Positions 11,142 through 23,919 of a stretch of 64,000 bases of DNA are shown in pieces (the first letter of the stretch is position 1; every line of letters begins with the position of its first letter). The translations under genes and the position numbers were made by a program. The stretch comes from Mimachlamys varia (Eukaryota; Mollusca; Bivalvia; Pectinida; Pectinidae). The stretch lies in the NCBI GenBank assembly GCA_947623455.1, contig OX392542.1:5649625-5713624 (forward strand). The letters are read 5' to 3'. The notes beneath the pieces are model-generated. The model was not told where the DNA came from and made no database searches. It saw nothing but the letters and a program-made list of their open reading frames with translations.

Positions 11142-12886
11142 AGGGGCATCCCGCGAAAGTTAGCTTTTTTTCATATTTTTTTTTCAAAATATTACATACA
11201 CATATCGAGTGGGTATTCTTATGGACTACGACGATCGGATTTTGCTGATATGTATTCATAAAATAAATAATTTCAAAATAACTAGTGAAATTCCAAACAG
11301 TCTAGCCAGACGCCCGGCTTGGGATTTCCACCTACCATCGCATGCGCAGCGAGCGTCGTTTCCATTGTAAACACTCTATCTGGTATTACCGTTACATGGC
11401 GATAAGGCCTAACTACTAAGGTCAAAATATAACGCAAGACTGCGTTAAGGAATCATATTGAGAGATGGGAAATATTCAAAGGAGAAACTACCTGCTCTAT
11501 TGTGTGTATGTTACATATTTCTTCTGTGTAACGGTAACATGCACAAGTAAAGCTTTGATTTGGTTTTGAGGCTACCCAAGGGGAAACTGTCTCAGTCTTC
11601 TGTAGCATAAAATGCGTGTGTAATTTTAAACTTAAGAGTGTGTTTTATAATATTCCCTTTATAATACTTCATGTTCCAGTGAAACAGTATGATTTAATGT
11701 TATTGCTGGATAGAAAGACCTTTTCAAATACAATATATACCGTAACAGAAAAAGTCGTTTGATTACGTTGTAAAACGGGACGTGCAACCGAGTTACATAC
11801 GGCTTCAGTTTGGACAAAAGGTATAAAAAATATGTTTTTCACGCTTAAAAAAAGTTGATATTCATACTTAATCTATAAATTAGTGAAGGTACAAATATCA
11901 TTGGGTTGCGACCCCGGTATTGAATTTGATCCGAAAATATATACATAACGAGAGAAAAAAAGCCCAAAGTTATACAACATATACATATGATATATGTATA
12001 TTACAGTCCTGCAGGCTTTTTTTAAAAGGTCAACGTCCCTTTACAAGAGGACAAAAAAAATTAAAAAGAAAGCGGAATTGTCAAACCATATTCATAACGG
12101 GTAGTTATAAGTGTTTCAACAGTTCCAAATCAGATATACATGTAGTCATGCTTAGGGTGTGGTGCGTTATATGAGTGTATGGACTTAATATTCGCATTCC
12201 GTGATACGTATTAACGTGTGAAGACTCTGAAGTTGGATAGATTTTAAATGAATATTAATGTACATGGTATATATCTATAGATAGTTTGAAAAAAAAATCC
12301 TCAAAATATTGAGTTGTAAAAAAAATCGGAAACATTTCATGTCATTTTATTTTCGTACTTTCCAATGCATGCTACATTTTATGAAATCACCTGAAAAGTT
12401 GGGTTCGTGAATATTATCTTTTACATAAATTAAGGTTTGTACCATGGCTGTATTCCGTACCCATGTGTACCAGTCTCGCTCAGGTATATATATATTATAT
12501 ACATAATTCCTAGTGTCGATAAATGATGCCGATGTGCCGACAAATATTTCTTTATTTGAATATCTGTAAGTGTGCAATTAATGTCTGATTATTAATATGA
12601 ATGTGATTCAATAACTTTGTCTCCATTTCATCAGCCGTATACATTACGCGTCCCCTCTCGTATGGCCTCCCCCATCAAACATGTCAAGCGACTTGCAACA
12701 AGCTTGTCACGTTGCGTCATCACCGCTATTTTTATCGGGGCTTTCCCGAGGAATGCGATTTTGCAAGTGGCCAATATAGACATTTTGAGCGGACTTTGAA
12801 TACTGGAATAGCAAGAAAATATAATAAGTGGTGCAGACACCATGTTCATCCAAGAACTGGCATTCAGGCTTTCGCGGGATGCCCCT
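11142..12886. mobile_element. TTAA-flanked TIR element, full-length copy A
   Basis: The terminus AGGGGCATCCCGCGAAAG is present in direct and inverted orientation at the two ends, each bordered by TTAA (11138-11141 and 12887-12890). The 1745-bp element matches 14786-16254 in reverse orientation along its length, including TGTTTACAATGGAAACGAC-like, CATGGGTACGGAATACAGCC and ATGCGAATATT landmarks. Small open frames inside (for example 12631-12975) are not conserved as proteins. It is probably a non-autonomous Kolobok- or piggyBac-type element. Confidence 0.8.
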
Positions 12887-13021
12887 TTAAGGATTTCTTT
12901 ATTATTAATGTTTTTAAAAAAAAAAAAGAACGGAAAACATCGGCTTTTTTCAAAATATCTGTATGAGTAGTTCATAAGGAGTACAGAACTTCGATTTCAT
13001 ACAATAACTGGCGACATTATT

Positions 13022-13091
13022 TAAGCATTAAACATCATTCTGTTCCGTGTTATAGGACCATAACACGGAACAGAATGATGTTTAATGCTTA
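13022..13091. repeat. Near-perfect palindromic hairpin
   Basis: Two inverted arms of about 32 nt, one beginning TAAGCATTAAACATCATTC, are separated by a loop of only about 6 nt. The inner motif GTTCCGTGTTAT recurs inverted at about 13277-13290 (CATAACACGGAAC), so the hairpin may be one end of a small element reaching to about 13300. Confidence 0.9.
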
Positions 13092-13560
13092 TATTTACAT
13101 TTTTCCATTGGTTTTGATAATAAATTCATATTCATATTCTACATTTGTTCTGAAAATTTAAGGTAGATTTCTAATAAATGGAACAGCGAACAGCAAGTAT
13201 CGGCCGGCTATTTCCAACGATATGATTATGACGTCACAATCGTATTGACGTCATAATGACCACTCCAGTGTTATGCTCTCATAACACGGAACTGGCCTTG
13301 GTAGTGTTATATAGTGGCAATGCAGAGCAAATGTAGATATAAAAAAAAAGTAAACAAAATTCACTAAACTTCCTCTTTAATAAGAAGGTCGTTGGGATAT
13401 GCGAATCATACCTGAACCGATAAATGTAAATAATGTATAAGTTAGACATCCTCGTTATACAGGGTTCCGTGTGGGCTGCCGCGTAATTTATTTGATTTTG
13501 TCCTCCAAAAGACAAAGTTTTCCACGTTTTTGATCGGAAACCATTATTGTTTTACTTTGT

Positions 13561-13893
13561 CTAATTACATGTACCGTCAATATCATCGGTCAAGGCAAAT
13601 TTCATATCTTGTAGTGATTCGAGAGATGCAGGTTGATGAAGACTATGAGCAAGTTTTATGGTCGCCATATCGGTCTCGTTGATAAATATTCTAGATCTTT
13701 GTGTGATATGAAGATGGGCAATTTTCAATATACTCATTAGTATATTAGTTTTGTTGACGTTATGATATTCGCGGATTTTTTCAATCAGGATCAGATTAAA
13801 ACAGTGGATTCCCCCCTTACATGTCAACATTGTGGTTTTGCTGGAACTAAAACCAATTTTAACCGATTTTTTAATTATGGACTGATGTGGCAT
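13561..13893 (-). CDS. Unrecognised 110-codon open frame (doubtful)
   Basis: The frame opens with ATG and ends in ...LTDDIDGTCN before a stop. Its C-terminal half (around AHSLHQPASLESLQDMKF) looks somewhat protein-like, but there is no recognisable domain, promoter or splice context. It lies among mobile elements and may be a fragment of one or chance. Confidence 0.15.
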   Translation of the reverse strand: MPHQSIIKKSVKIGFSSSKTTMLTCKGGIHCFNLILIEKIREYHNVNKTNILMSILKIAHLHITQRSRIFINETDMATIKLAHSLHQPASLESLQDMKFALTDDIDGTCN

Positions 13894-13984
13894 TTGGATG
13901 TGTATGGCTTCATGTACAAATGGTGGGGCTTACCCACAAGTGGATGGGAGGGAGCGTGGCCATCAGGGGCCAATTTGGCTAAAT

Positions 13985-14770
13985 AAGGACTGTACCTCAT
14001 TTTGACTGCGTATACGTTAGTATACCCGCATTTGGCAACGAACATATTCTATGGTGCGCGTTTGCTCTCCATAGTGAATATGTTTGTTGCCAACTGCGGG
14101 CATACTACCGTATACGCAGTCAAAATGAGGTACAGTCCTTATATTTACATTTTTAAGTGTTATACGAAAAAAAAAACCATTCGAAGCGGGTTGCTAAGAT
14201 GGTAACTAAGATGGCCTTGGTTTCTAAGATAAAATATTCCCATTTAATTCCATCAATATATTGGTAAGTTTAGAAAATACACAGTGAAAAACACTATTTT
14301 TTCCTCATTACATCATTTGTTAATTTGGTATTAAATAATATTACAGGCATTCCAAATGTATTTCTTTATTTATAACGGTCGTTATGTACACGCACTGACA
14401 CAGTGATCTGGTTGTGACGCGGTCCGACGTCAGACGTCACAACTTCAGGGCGCCGCCATGTTTGCGTTACCGTCAAAGAATTTCGAATGTGCATCATTGG
14501 AATCAAAATTTTGCCAGAAACAGTTTATTGTATAATCAGATGGAATGGATTCCATATATGTTCCATGTTTCAAAATCTTGAAGGAACCAAACAATGACCG
14601 TCAGCAAATATGTATTGTTCTGAAGCGGGAACGATGCCATGTTTGAACACAAATCAATGCGCCGAGCCTTTTTTCATTGCGTATACGCTAATTTATTCGC
14701 AGTAAGAATTTACTAAGCTCAAGAAGGGAGAGGTGTAAATATATTAATATAAATGACTTATCAAGAACTT
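13985..14770. mobile_element. Dispersed ~770-bp element, copy 2, with terminal hairpin
   Basis: Inverted copy of 2505-3270. It begins with a long hairpin at about 13987-14139 whose arms start AGGACTGTACCTCATTTTGA and which is flanked by TA on both sides. It then runs through GGTTGCTAAGATGG, the GTTGTGACGCGGTCCGACGT palindrome and CGTATACGCTAATTTATTCG. It ends about 15 bp before the next mobile element. The hairpin alone may be a separate TA-target miniature element nested at the edge. Confidence 0.75.
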
Positions 14771-14785
14771 TGCACTAGATATTAA

Positions 14786-16254
14786 AGGGGCATCCCGCGA
14801 AAGCCTGAATGCCAGTTCTTGGATGTACATAGTGTCTGCACCACTAATTATATTTTCCTGCTATTCCAATATTCAAAGTCCGCTCAAAATGTCTATATTG
14901 ACTACTCGCAAAATCGCATTCCTCGGAAATAGCGGTGATGACGCAACGTGACAGACTTGTTGCATGTCGCTTGACAGGTTTGACGGAAAGAGGCCGTAAG
15001 GGAGGTGAAGCGTAATGTATACGGCTGATGAAACGGAGACAAAGCTATTGAATCACATTCACATTAATAATCAGGCATTAATTGCACACTTACCGATATT
15101 CAAGTCAAGAAATATTCGTCGGCACATCGGCATCATTTATCGACACCAGGAATTATCTATATACTATATATACCTGAGCGAGACCGGTACACATGGGTAC
15201 GGAATACAGCCATGGTGCAAACCCTTTTTTTTATATAAACCACGGACTTAGATAGCATCCTTCTAATTTAATTCCGTGGTAAATCAGAGATTGATAATTT
15301 TGATGATTTCATGAAAGGTACGCATGCATGGAAAAGTACAAAAATAAAATGACATGAAATGTTTGCGATTTTTTTAAAACTCAATGTCTTGAAGATTTTT
15401 TTTCAAATTATCCATATATACATTCATATTCATTTAAAATCTATCCAACTTTCAGAGTCTTCATACGTTAACACTTATCACGGAATGCGAATATTTAAGT
15501 CCATGCACTCATATAACGAACCAAACACTAAACATGACTACATGTTTATCAGATTTGGAACTGTGGAAATACTTAATTGTAACTACCCGTTATGAATATG
15601 TTATGATAGTTCCGCTTCTTATAAAGGGACGTTGACCTTTTCAAAAAAAAATGCATGCATGGGAAATTCATATCGTATATGTTTGTTTCTCCCCCGTTTT
15701 ACTGGAACATGAGCTATTATAAAAGGAATATTATAAAGCACACTCTTAAGTTTAATTATAAACGCATTTTACGCAGCAGAGGACTGAAACAGTTTCCCCT
15801 TTGGTAGCCCCAAAACCAAATCAAAGCTTTATTTGTGATTGTACCGTTACCCAGAAAAAATATGTAACATACACACAATAGAGCAGTTAGTTTCTCCTTT
15901 GAATACTTCTTGTGTCTCAATATGATTCTGTAACGTAGTCTTGCGTCACATTTTGACCATTCGGCAACTTTTCGCTTAGTAGTCAGGCCTTATCGCGTTG
16001 TAACTGTAATACCAGGTAGAGTGTTTACAATGGAAACGACACTCACTGCGCATGCGTTGGAAGGTGGAAACCCCAAGCTGAAGCGTCTGGCTAGACCGAT
16101 AGAAATTCCACTAGTTATTTTGAAATTATGCATTTTATGAATACATATCAACAAAATCCGATCGTCGTAGTCTATAAGAATACCCATTCGATAGGTGTAT
16201 GTAATATTTTGAAAAACAATGATGAATAAAAGCTTACTTTCGCGGGATGCCCCT
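14786..16254. mobile_element. TTAA-flanked TIR element, copy B (inverted, internally deleted)
   Basis: It has the same terminus, AGGGGCATCCCGCGAAAG, as copy A, in inverted pair and bordered by TTAA (14782-14785 and 16255-16258). It is 1469 bp, about 280 bp shorter than copy A, and the shortfall lies in the part corresponding to about 11640-12000 of copy A. The overall orientation is opposite to copy A. Confidence 0.8.
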
Positions 16255-16616
16255 TTAATGATGTTGGAAGCATTCATAGGAAATGGAGATTCAAATTTTG
16301 CAAGCTATATCGGTTTAAGCGATTTCTTCACTGGAACCAAGCATTAGATACCACGTATATTCTACTTGTAGCATCCCTGTAAGTTTGGGTTGTACAATTA
16401 TCGGGGCTGACTCTCGGGGAACTGACAGGCGGGCCAAAGGGGGTAATTTCGCTAAATTGCTCTAAACGAATTATTTTCTAGAACTTTGTATTGGATGTCA
16501 ATTACTTTGCACAAATTGTAGAGCTGGCTCCACAGCGAGCCGAAAATGTGTTGCCTAACTATACGGTATTGCTTTAATCGCTGTCTTCTCTGGAACCAAG
16601 CAACTCATACCAACCA

Positions 16617-16935
16617 GGGTCAGGGGCGTGTTGATAGGGATTACCCCCAGGGATGGGAGGGGGGTCAGGGGCGGGTTGATAGGGATTACACCAGGGATGT
16701 GAGGGGGGTCAGGGGCGGGTTGATAGGGATTACACCAGGGATGGGAGGGGGGTCAGGGGCGGGTTGATAGGGATTACACCAGGGATGTGAGGGGGTCAGG
16801 GGCGGGTTGATAGGGATTACACCAGGGATGTGAGGGGGGTCAGGGGCGTGTTGATAGGGATTACACCAGGGATGTGAGGGGGGTCAGGGGCGTGTTGATA
16901 GGGATTACACCAGGGATGTGAGGGGGTCAGGGGCT
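16617..16935. repeat. G-rich ~43-bp minisatellite
   Basis: About 7 copies of a unit containing GGGGTCAGGGGCGGGTTGAT, AGGGATTACACC and AGGGATGTGAG. Successive G-runs (GGGG, GGGGCGGG, AGGG) on the + strand give many possible G-quadruplex combinations. The 73-codon open frame across it is a by-product of the repeat. Confidence 0.92.
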
Positions 16936-18122
16936 GGATGAAAAAAAGTGCTTTGGCTTTTTTGGCTTAAGCTTACTTTTCTCTAGAACGCAGTGACTGT
17001 ATTTTGTTGGACTCATCCCCAGGTGGTGGGAGTTAAAATAAAATCTGGAATCGGTTGAGATCTCCACCAAACAACCATGTAATAGAATAAAGTTTTTGAT
17101 TATAAAGAGGCGAAAGGACGTGTGCGTCATGGATTACCCTGCCACACCCTTTGAGATCATAACTTCGAAATATTTGAAATCCTCACACTGATCCAAGGCA
17201 GACCACAAGACCATTTTTTGTAGAATATATGTCCCTAGGTCATCCTGGATGGAATCGCCTTGGGATGCTTCTAACAAAATACAGTTATCTTTTAGAGAAA
17301 AGGTTACTTGAGGCAATATAGCCAAATGTTTAGTGAGAAGAAATCACTTGAAGCAATATTTAACCAAACTGACACATTTTTGCCCCGCCCCTTATCCCTA
17401 TGGGGGTCAGCCCATTTGTACAATCTTGGACCTCACCATCTTGGACAACTTTGCAAGCCAATGCAATGCGATCCCTCCTTTTCACCAACCTTATCGTACA
17501 CACATGGCTTGCGAAGTTGACCTAGGGATGTTTCCAGTCAGATTAGGGTTAACTACAATCGGTGGTTAAAGAGAAAGTCGCTTAAAGAAATGTATAACGG
17601 ACGAACGCCACGGTATAGCATAAATTCACCTTTGATCAATGTGTTACTAGTGAAGTCCCTACACAAAAAACAAATACATTAACAACAATATGATGTTTTT
17701 GGGTCTACGATAGGCCTGTAGAGGGGACTCTGGGTATATCCTTTTGGGTTTCGCTGTCGATTCAATGATGCGCCAATGGGTTTTCAAATTGGATGGGAGT
17801 GGTGGCATGTTTGGGTGGAACGTGACCACACAGGGTACCCTTCGTGTCGGAGGTCTGACTTGATATTGGAGTAGACCTGCTCTGTCCAGTACCCTTACTT
17901 TGTCCATTTCCTTATCTATCAAAGTAGATTTGTAACCTCTAGCGAGAAGATGAGGTTTTAGTTCCGAACATTGGGTAGCAAATGTTTTTTATAAAGTATT
18001 CATTTTAGTTATATCAGTGCATTATTTCTGTTTATATGCATTTTCCAATAACGTGCCTAATAAGCCATTATGGCTGTGAACATATTTTATAGCCAATTGT
18101 ATAATAATGTATTGTGATTTAA
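16936..18122. other. Noncoding region, nothing recognised
   Basis: No recognisable gene. The text around 17380-17560 (GGGGTCAGCCCA, CACCATCTTGGAC, GACCTAGGGATG) looks like a dispersed repeat, but no second copy in the window proves it. Confidence 0.45.
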
Positions 18123-18512
18123 AGGCCCAATATAAGTAACTTAAGGAAACTTTTCGTGATTCTGAAAATTTCTGAAAAAATCTAGTTGATAACCATGCAA
18201 AAATTAGCCTAAAACGAAGTAAACCTAAGCGGTAACTAACAAGAAACTCTTGACAAAAAAAATACAAAGAATTGAAAATAATTCAGGTGGGGCCCACTTC
18301 AACAACAAACCGAAGGAAGAAGACTGTTCGAAATGGACGTTTGTTTACAACTTCTGCTGTGCGTGTTTCAACTTCTGCTGTACCGGTAACAGCGAAAGAC
18401 TTCATCTTGATTATTGCTGATATCAGTTAATCTTAACTAAATCTAAAAATATAATAAGTTATTAGGCTTGATTTTCGCTTCAAGTTTGCCGAAAGTTACG
18501 TATATTGGGCCT
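18123..18512. mobile_element. TTAA-flanked miniature element, copy 1
   Basis: 390 bp. The ends AGGCCCAATATAAGTAACTT and (inverted) AAGTTACGTATATTGGGCCT are bordered by TTAA at 18119-18122 and 18513-18516. An inverted full copy lies at 36152-36535 and a diverged fragment at 20292-20397. No coding capacity; a typical MITE. Confidence 0.88.
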
Positions 18513-18852
18513 TTAATGTAAAATGTTTGTTTGGCAGAAAATGAAATATTTTAACTTGAAGTAGACGAGGTCGTGTGGATGTTCGACCTATTCCGGGTGT
18601 GAGATCCATCGCTCTGTTTTGTGTCTGTATCAGCTGTTGAAATACGCTACAATCTGTTACTCTCTTCATTTTAAAATCGTTCATATCATTTCAAAATATT
18701 TTGTAAAAAAAAAATGATACTGATAATGAAGCTATATGGTTCCTAACCCTGATTTGTGTTACTGTTTGCCAAAGTATTGAATGTAGCACTTCAAATTATG
18801 TCCATAATGTGTCATGTCTATCGATTTATTTTTTTACAGTAAAACACCTTTC

Positions 18853-19101
18853 GTACCCGGATAGACTGAAATGCCAAAATATACCAACATTACCGTTCAG
18901 AAGACAGCGAGGAGATATGATCGAATTATACAAAGTAATCCATGGAAGAGGAAAAATAGTTTTTTACAACGTACTGTAACTGTGTGAAATAATTTACCAG
19001 AAAATGTAGTGTGTGCTCATAGTTTAAATTGTTTCAAAAATGAACTGGATAGTCACTGGAAAAACGTTGATTTATTTTACAATTTTAAGGCTAGTTTATG
19101 A
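18853..19101 (+). pseudogene. Non-LTR retrotransposon ORF2 C-terminal fragment, decayed
   Basis: Translation in one frame gives YPDRLKCQNIPTLPFRRQRG and then DMIELYKVIHG. After a short loss it continues with RTVTV, a stop, NNLPENVVCAHSLNCFKNEL and DSHW. This is the usual tail of Jockey/CR1-like reverse-transcriptase ORFs (RRxRGDMIExYK ... WNxLPxxVVxAxSxNxFKxxLDxHW). The conserved Trp of WNxLP is TGA here, so the copy is dead. It is strongly 5'-truncated. Family membership is inferred from memory of the motif pattern. Confidence 0.75.
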
Positions 19102-20291
19102 AATGTATATATGTTTATAGTATCGATAGTTTTAAACTATTATCATAACAATTGCAAGAACCGTGTACTGAGTCTGGTGTAGAGGATACATCATCTTGTA
19201 ATTAAATCTCCCATCCCTATCACCAAGCTAAGAGGGGAAATGGCCAGTCGTGTAAGAGTTGCCTCCCTTGTGCCACTGGCCACTTACAACTTCTGGTTTA
19301 AGATTTACCTCCCTTGTATCCCAGAACGAAAAAAGATTTCATAACAAAATCGTGTTACAGTATGGAATATCGATATGTTTTTAATGTATGATAGCTTTGA
19401 TTTTACAGCTACCATGTCAGTACTGATAAAGAAAATTAACCCAAGATTTGCACTCTATTAAGATTAAATCTCTCTACTCGTCGGTTTCAGAAGTGAAATA
19501 AAGCCTTTTACGTCTCTGTTTTTTTACAATATTTTTTTATTCAATAGGCCTACAAAACAAGCAATGTACAAACATGAGAAAGATTAATCAGTGATGTTAA
19601 TTTATATATTTGGCGAAAAATACACGATATTTTTGCATTATCTAGTATAATACGTTACACTGAAAGTAATTGATATGGTGATGAACATGATGAATAATCC
19701 TGCCTACCTTTTTGAGTGTTTGGCGTTTTAAAGCCTAGTCAATGGAGAAAGTAGATTTTTTTTGTATGATTAGGTGTGTTACGGTATTATAACGGAAGAT
19801 TCAACGTAGCACAAATTCGTTGGCATCCCAAGAACTGTTTTGATCTTTAGTTTAAATAAATATGTCTCATGGTTCTTGTTATCAAACATCGAGAAGGTCC
19901 ATTGTATAATTTGAAAATGGGAGATAACCCTGTGTATTGAAATCATGTTACCGATTCCTCTTTTAAAACCTTTGATTATTCATAAATATATTAATATATT
20001 GTTAAAACTAAACTAAAATTTTGTCATGATGCACGATTTGAACTTGAACTTCAACATTTATATACTGATCTTCGTGTATCATGTTAAAGAGAGGATTTAT
20101 ATATCTTATAACGAAGTTTTACTATAATTTGGATGATACTAGAAACTTTATTTAAACTCATATATATATTAAGAGGCATTAGCGCTGTAGCAGCACTTTT
20201 TCAGCGAACAAAATTTTAAACCAACAAAAAGTATGGCAAGCAAACAAAATACATTAATAAAATGCTACACTTCCAAAATGAACAATATTAA

Positions 20292-20397
20292 AGGCAAATA
20301 TACGCATCTTCAGGGAATTGTTCGTGATTCTGAAAAAATTCTGAAAAAAAATCCATTTGATAACCATGCAAAACTAAGGCTAAAACGATGTATAAAG
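20292..20397. mobile_element. Diverged fragment of the 390-bp TTAA element
   Basis: TTAA followed by AGGCAAATATACGCATCTT, then TTCGTGATTCTGAAAAA, GATAACCATGCAAAA and CTAAAACGA match the left third of 18123-18512. The short open frame that covers it (20233-20433) is incidental. Confidence 0.65.
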
Positions 20398-20733
20398 GTA
20401 TATATTTTAGTAATTTTTTCCAAATATCTTTAACTCTGTTGTATAATGTCACATATCAATCACTGGTCTCTGACAAAATAAGCAAACCTACTTCATAATC
20501 TTAAATAGTATTCCAGTCTCAATCATACACACCTTTTCTTTCCCTCAACACTCTTCGCTATCCATTAAAAGGGAAATAGTCCTCCTTTCACATCATCTTC
20601 AGTATCAAAAAAGACCTTCATTTATCCTATGCATTCTTGTTTTTATTGTCTTCCTTTTTCGGAAGACATGTACACAAAATTCTTACATCCCGGACTTCAT
20701 TAATTTGCTTTTTGCAAACTCTAATTCTCCTCC

Positions 20734-20943
20734 TCTTTCTCAGAGGATGAGTATCATTTCTTTATGGAGTGTACTTTATATTCTAACATAAGACATATAT
20801 ACTTTAAGAGGAGGTACTATTATCACCCAAATAAACCAAAGTTTCTGGAATTAATATCGTCTACAAACAGGTGTATGTTCAGAAATATTGCTGCTTTCAT
20901 TTATAAAGCGAATGAATTACGAAATAATTCTTTGTTCAATTAA
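20734..20943 (+). pseudogene. Non-LTR retrotransposon ORF2 extreme C-terminus
   Basis: The frame reads SSFSEDEYHFFMECTLYSNI, then RHIYFKRRYYYH, then NIAAFIYKANELRNNSLFN and a natural TAA at 20941-20943. The EDExHFxxxCxxYxxxRxxYF ... FIxxAxxxR pattern is the recognised end of many invertebrate LINE ORF2 proteins. The upstream CxxC half is not in frame (a TAA interrupts the line at about 20721), so this is a decayed 5'-truncated copy. Confidence 0.7.
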
Positions 20944-21402
20944 AATGTCGGATATTTAGCACTGAAATTCATAATGTCACTGTTTTGCTGTATATATTTG
21001 TGAAATGTATTGCATTGTAGAATATACCATGTATATGCAATATATTTATGGCACAAAGACATGTGTGTCTATTGCTTAATAAAGAATTATAACATGATTC
21101 TGGTGCCATTACAAAGATGATTAAAAGCAAGATAAATGTCCGACATATAAAGATTGACGTAGTGTACACTAATGTGGTGTAAGTTACAAAGAAAACAATG
21201 AAGTCAATGAGATAAACGATCTAAATATAAACTATGGCTTGAAAAACTATGCTGCTGGTTATTAAGTAAAACAAAATATGCAGAAATATAATCAGGCAGG
21301 GAAATCAGAAAATTGAAAAATAAAAATAATTATCACGGACGTAGTTAAGTCCGTGTACTAAGTCCGTGTCATTATAAAGCTCAAAATCACACAAAAACAT
21401 CA

Positions 21403-21597
21403 CTAAACTAAGGTACAACACGGGGTCATCCCAGATATGGTACCACAGTCCTCAAATGGTAAAATACAGACAGGTTTGTAGTTGTATTTATCAAGTGGAT
21501 CTTTCTTTTTATAAATTATTTCACCCTGTACCAGCTGTAAACGGTGTCGGAGGGAACTTGTCTTAAGACAGTGATTGAAGTGTTTTAGTTTAAACAT
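21403..21597 (-). pseudogene. Reverse-transcriptase fragment of a non-LTR retrotransposon
   Basis: The peptide LVQGEIIYKKKDPLDKYNYK followed by PVCILP matches the well-known RT block (A)EIIPxxKKxDPLDxxNYRPVSxLP near the N-terminal end of LINE reverse transcriptases. Conserved Pro and Arg positions are altered (Pro missing before the KKK, Arg to Lys in NYRP), and the frame degenerates afterwards. No YADD catalytic motif is nearby. Confidence 0.65.
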
Positions 21598-23919
21598 ATG
21601 TATTGCCCAAAAGTTGACAGGGGATTAGGCACAAGTTATTACAACTTATCAACGCCTTCTTCTCCCAATACACATTTTACATGACATTAGTGCTACTTCG
21701 GCATTGACAAGGTAGAAACTGTAAGAGTTTTCACTCTTCACAAAACGAAAAAAAAGCTCATTGAAACGTCCTCCGCGTGATATATTTATTCGAAAGTTAG
21801 GTGCGCGCGTTGGAAACGTCTTCTAAGTGTATTCTGTTTCAGTAAAGATCGAATCCGTACGTTATGTTGGGGCTCTGAGAGCCATATATGTCAAGCTTCT
21901 GGCAAAATTAATATTTATAGAAGACGTGTGATTCTACTGGACCTCAATACGAATACATAGTCTGTATATTAGTTTTGGGAAATTATTTACAATGAGCTAC
22001 CTCAAAATAAAAGCCTCTTGTGTGCATGGGTGATATTGCTGATGTAGAAGTATGTATTCAATATTGTGTAATAATTGTCCTTAGCCATCTTGAACATAAC
22101 TATATAATCAGTGTACGCCTGCTGCTGTACTGCGTTCGGAAAAATAAAGTTAATTGAAACTTATATATAGTTTTTTTTTTAGTTTTTTTTTAATTTCCTT
22201 TAAATATTTGAAAAAAGTCCAAAACTAATAGCTGTAACAAATTCTCATGTTTTTTTTTTTATCAATACCTGTTTTTCAAATTACACTTTTATAAATAAAA
22301 CTTAAATAGCTTAGATCAGATCTGTATAAATCCTTGTGTTTGGTTGTGTTCAAAAGTACTTATTTATCTGTATGCTCCATTTTGTTTTCATAACGTGTCT
22401 GCAAATAGCAACTTTGAGGCGCCTTTCAGTTTAATCCAATATCTGATTCTTAATTTTCCTTCGATTGGTAAAAGATGTCTTTAAGTTCTAAGCAAATCAC
22501 AATATTTCAAGTAGTTAATCCTACATCCAGTACTCGTATAAGCATGATGTGGAATATTTTAATGTATTTGGATTCTGAGTATGGGTATATACCGGACCAT
22601 AAATCATAATGTCACTTACAAATAGGTCTATATGTATAAACTGATCATTAAGATATTTTTTGGCATAATATTTATAGCTACAAACAAATCATTTTTACCC
22701 TAATCTTTATTTTTGCTTTTTATCCAAAGGTTACGCTGTAATTGTTACCATTCGTCTGTCAAGAATGACCACCTTAATTATCAAATATAATAATGTTTAA
22801 CTATGTTGTCGATTCCTAAGTTTATGGTATAATTCACTAATAAAGCTGATGTTTAACAAAAAACATCACTTCCGAATTTACAATGTAACACAGACATATG
22901 TTGACTGTTTAGGTAATAAAGAGTTACCGGACATAGTTTTACATTTCTTTGTCAATATTGGGCCTACTTGACATCACTGAACAAGTCGGCATAGGAGGGG
23001 GTGGAGGGTTAATATGCCTAAACATGGAGAACGAAATGTTAAAATATGATTTCTGAATCTGTATATGTAGCATTTAATGATGATAATGGTGAAACAGTTG
23101 TTTAAGTAATAATCATTCCTTATCGTACATCTATACTAAATGAATTATGACTATAACAATAAAATTGAAGTTTCAAAACCTATACCTACATATGTATGTA
23201 TCTGACGATGATATTGGAAATTTAAATGATTGTTAAAGCAATAGCTATTCCTTATACTACAGATACTGACTGAATCACGACCATCATAATGACATTGACG
23301 TTTTGGGGGTTTTTTAACCTTTTTGTATATATATATATGTACATATCTGACTACGATATTGGTGAATTTATTGTAAAAATAATAACAATTCCAAAATGTA
23401 AATATACTGCTTGATTTAGTTAATAATAATAATAATGAAAAAAAAACACTTTAATAATTTCTACATTATTATGTACATATATTTTATGGTCATGTTAATT
23501 TCTGCTTCATTCTATCCATCAATGTATGTTGTAAATACTTTGATATAAGACCTAATTATTCTGTTTATAAAACCTTCATTTTGGAGTAAATAAAGACAAT
23601 AATAATAATGATCACCACAATTTAAGTATTTTAATGTAAAATTAGATATGAAATAAGTATACATGTATCCTGTATCAAGCTAGAAATGATAATAATAATA
23701 GTCTTTATTTAAACTTGATAAAATATTGAGTCAACGACTTGTCTTACATAAAGTTTAAACAGTATTTTATTTCAGTAACAACATGAATATACAATACAAT
23801 ACAAAGAGGTCTGATGAAGGATTTGGAAACAAGCTTACATATAGTCAAGTATGATAAAATGTGCACTATTTACAATATGTATTGAAGCATGGAACTGGTT
23901 TAGTTCAAGTTCAAGTTCT
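21598..23919. other. AT-rich noncoding stretch with LINE-type 3' tails
   Basis: No gene recognised. AATAAAGACAATAATAATAA at about 23589 (+) and, in the other orientation, AATAATAATAGTCTTTATTT at about 23692 look like LINE 3' tails ending in (AAT)n microsatellite. A loose ~120-bp motif (GACGATGATATTGG, AATAACAATTCC) repeats about three times between 23060 and 23400. Confidence 0.45.
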
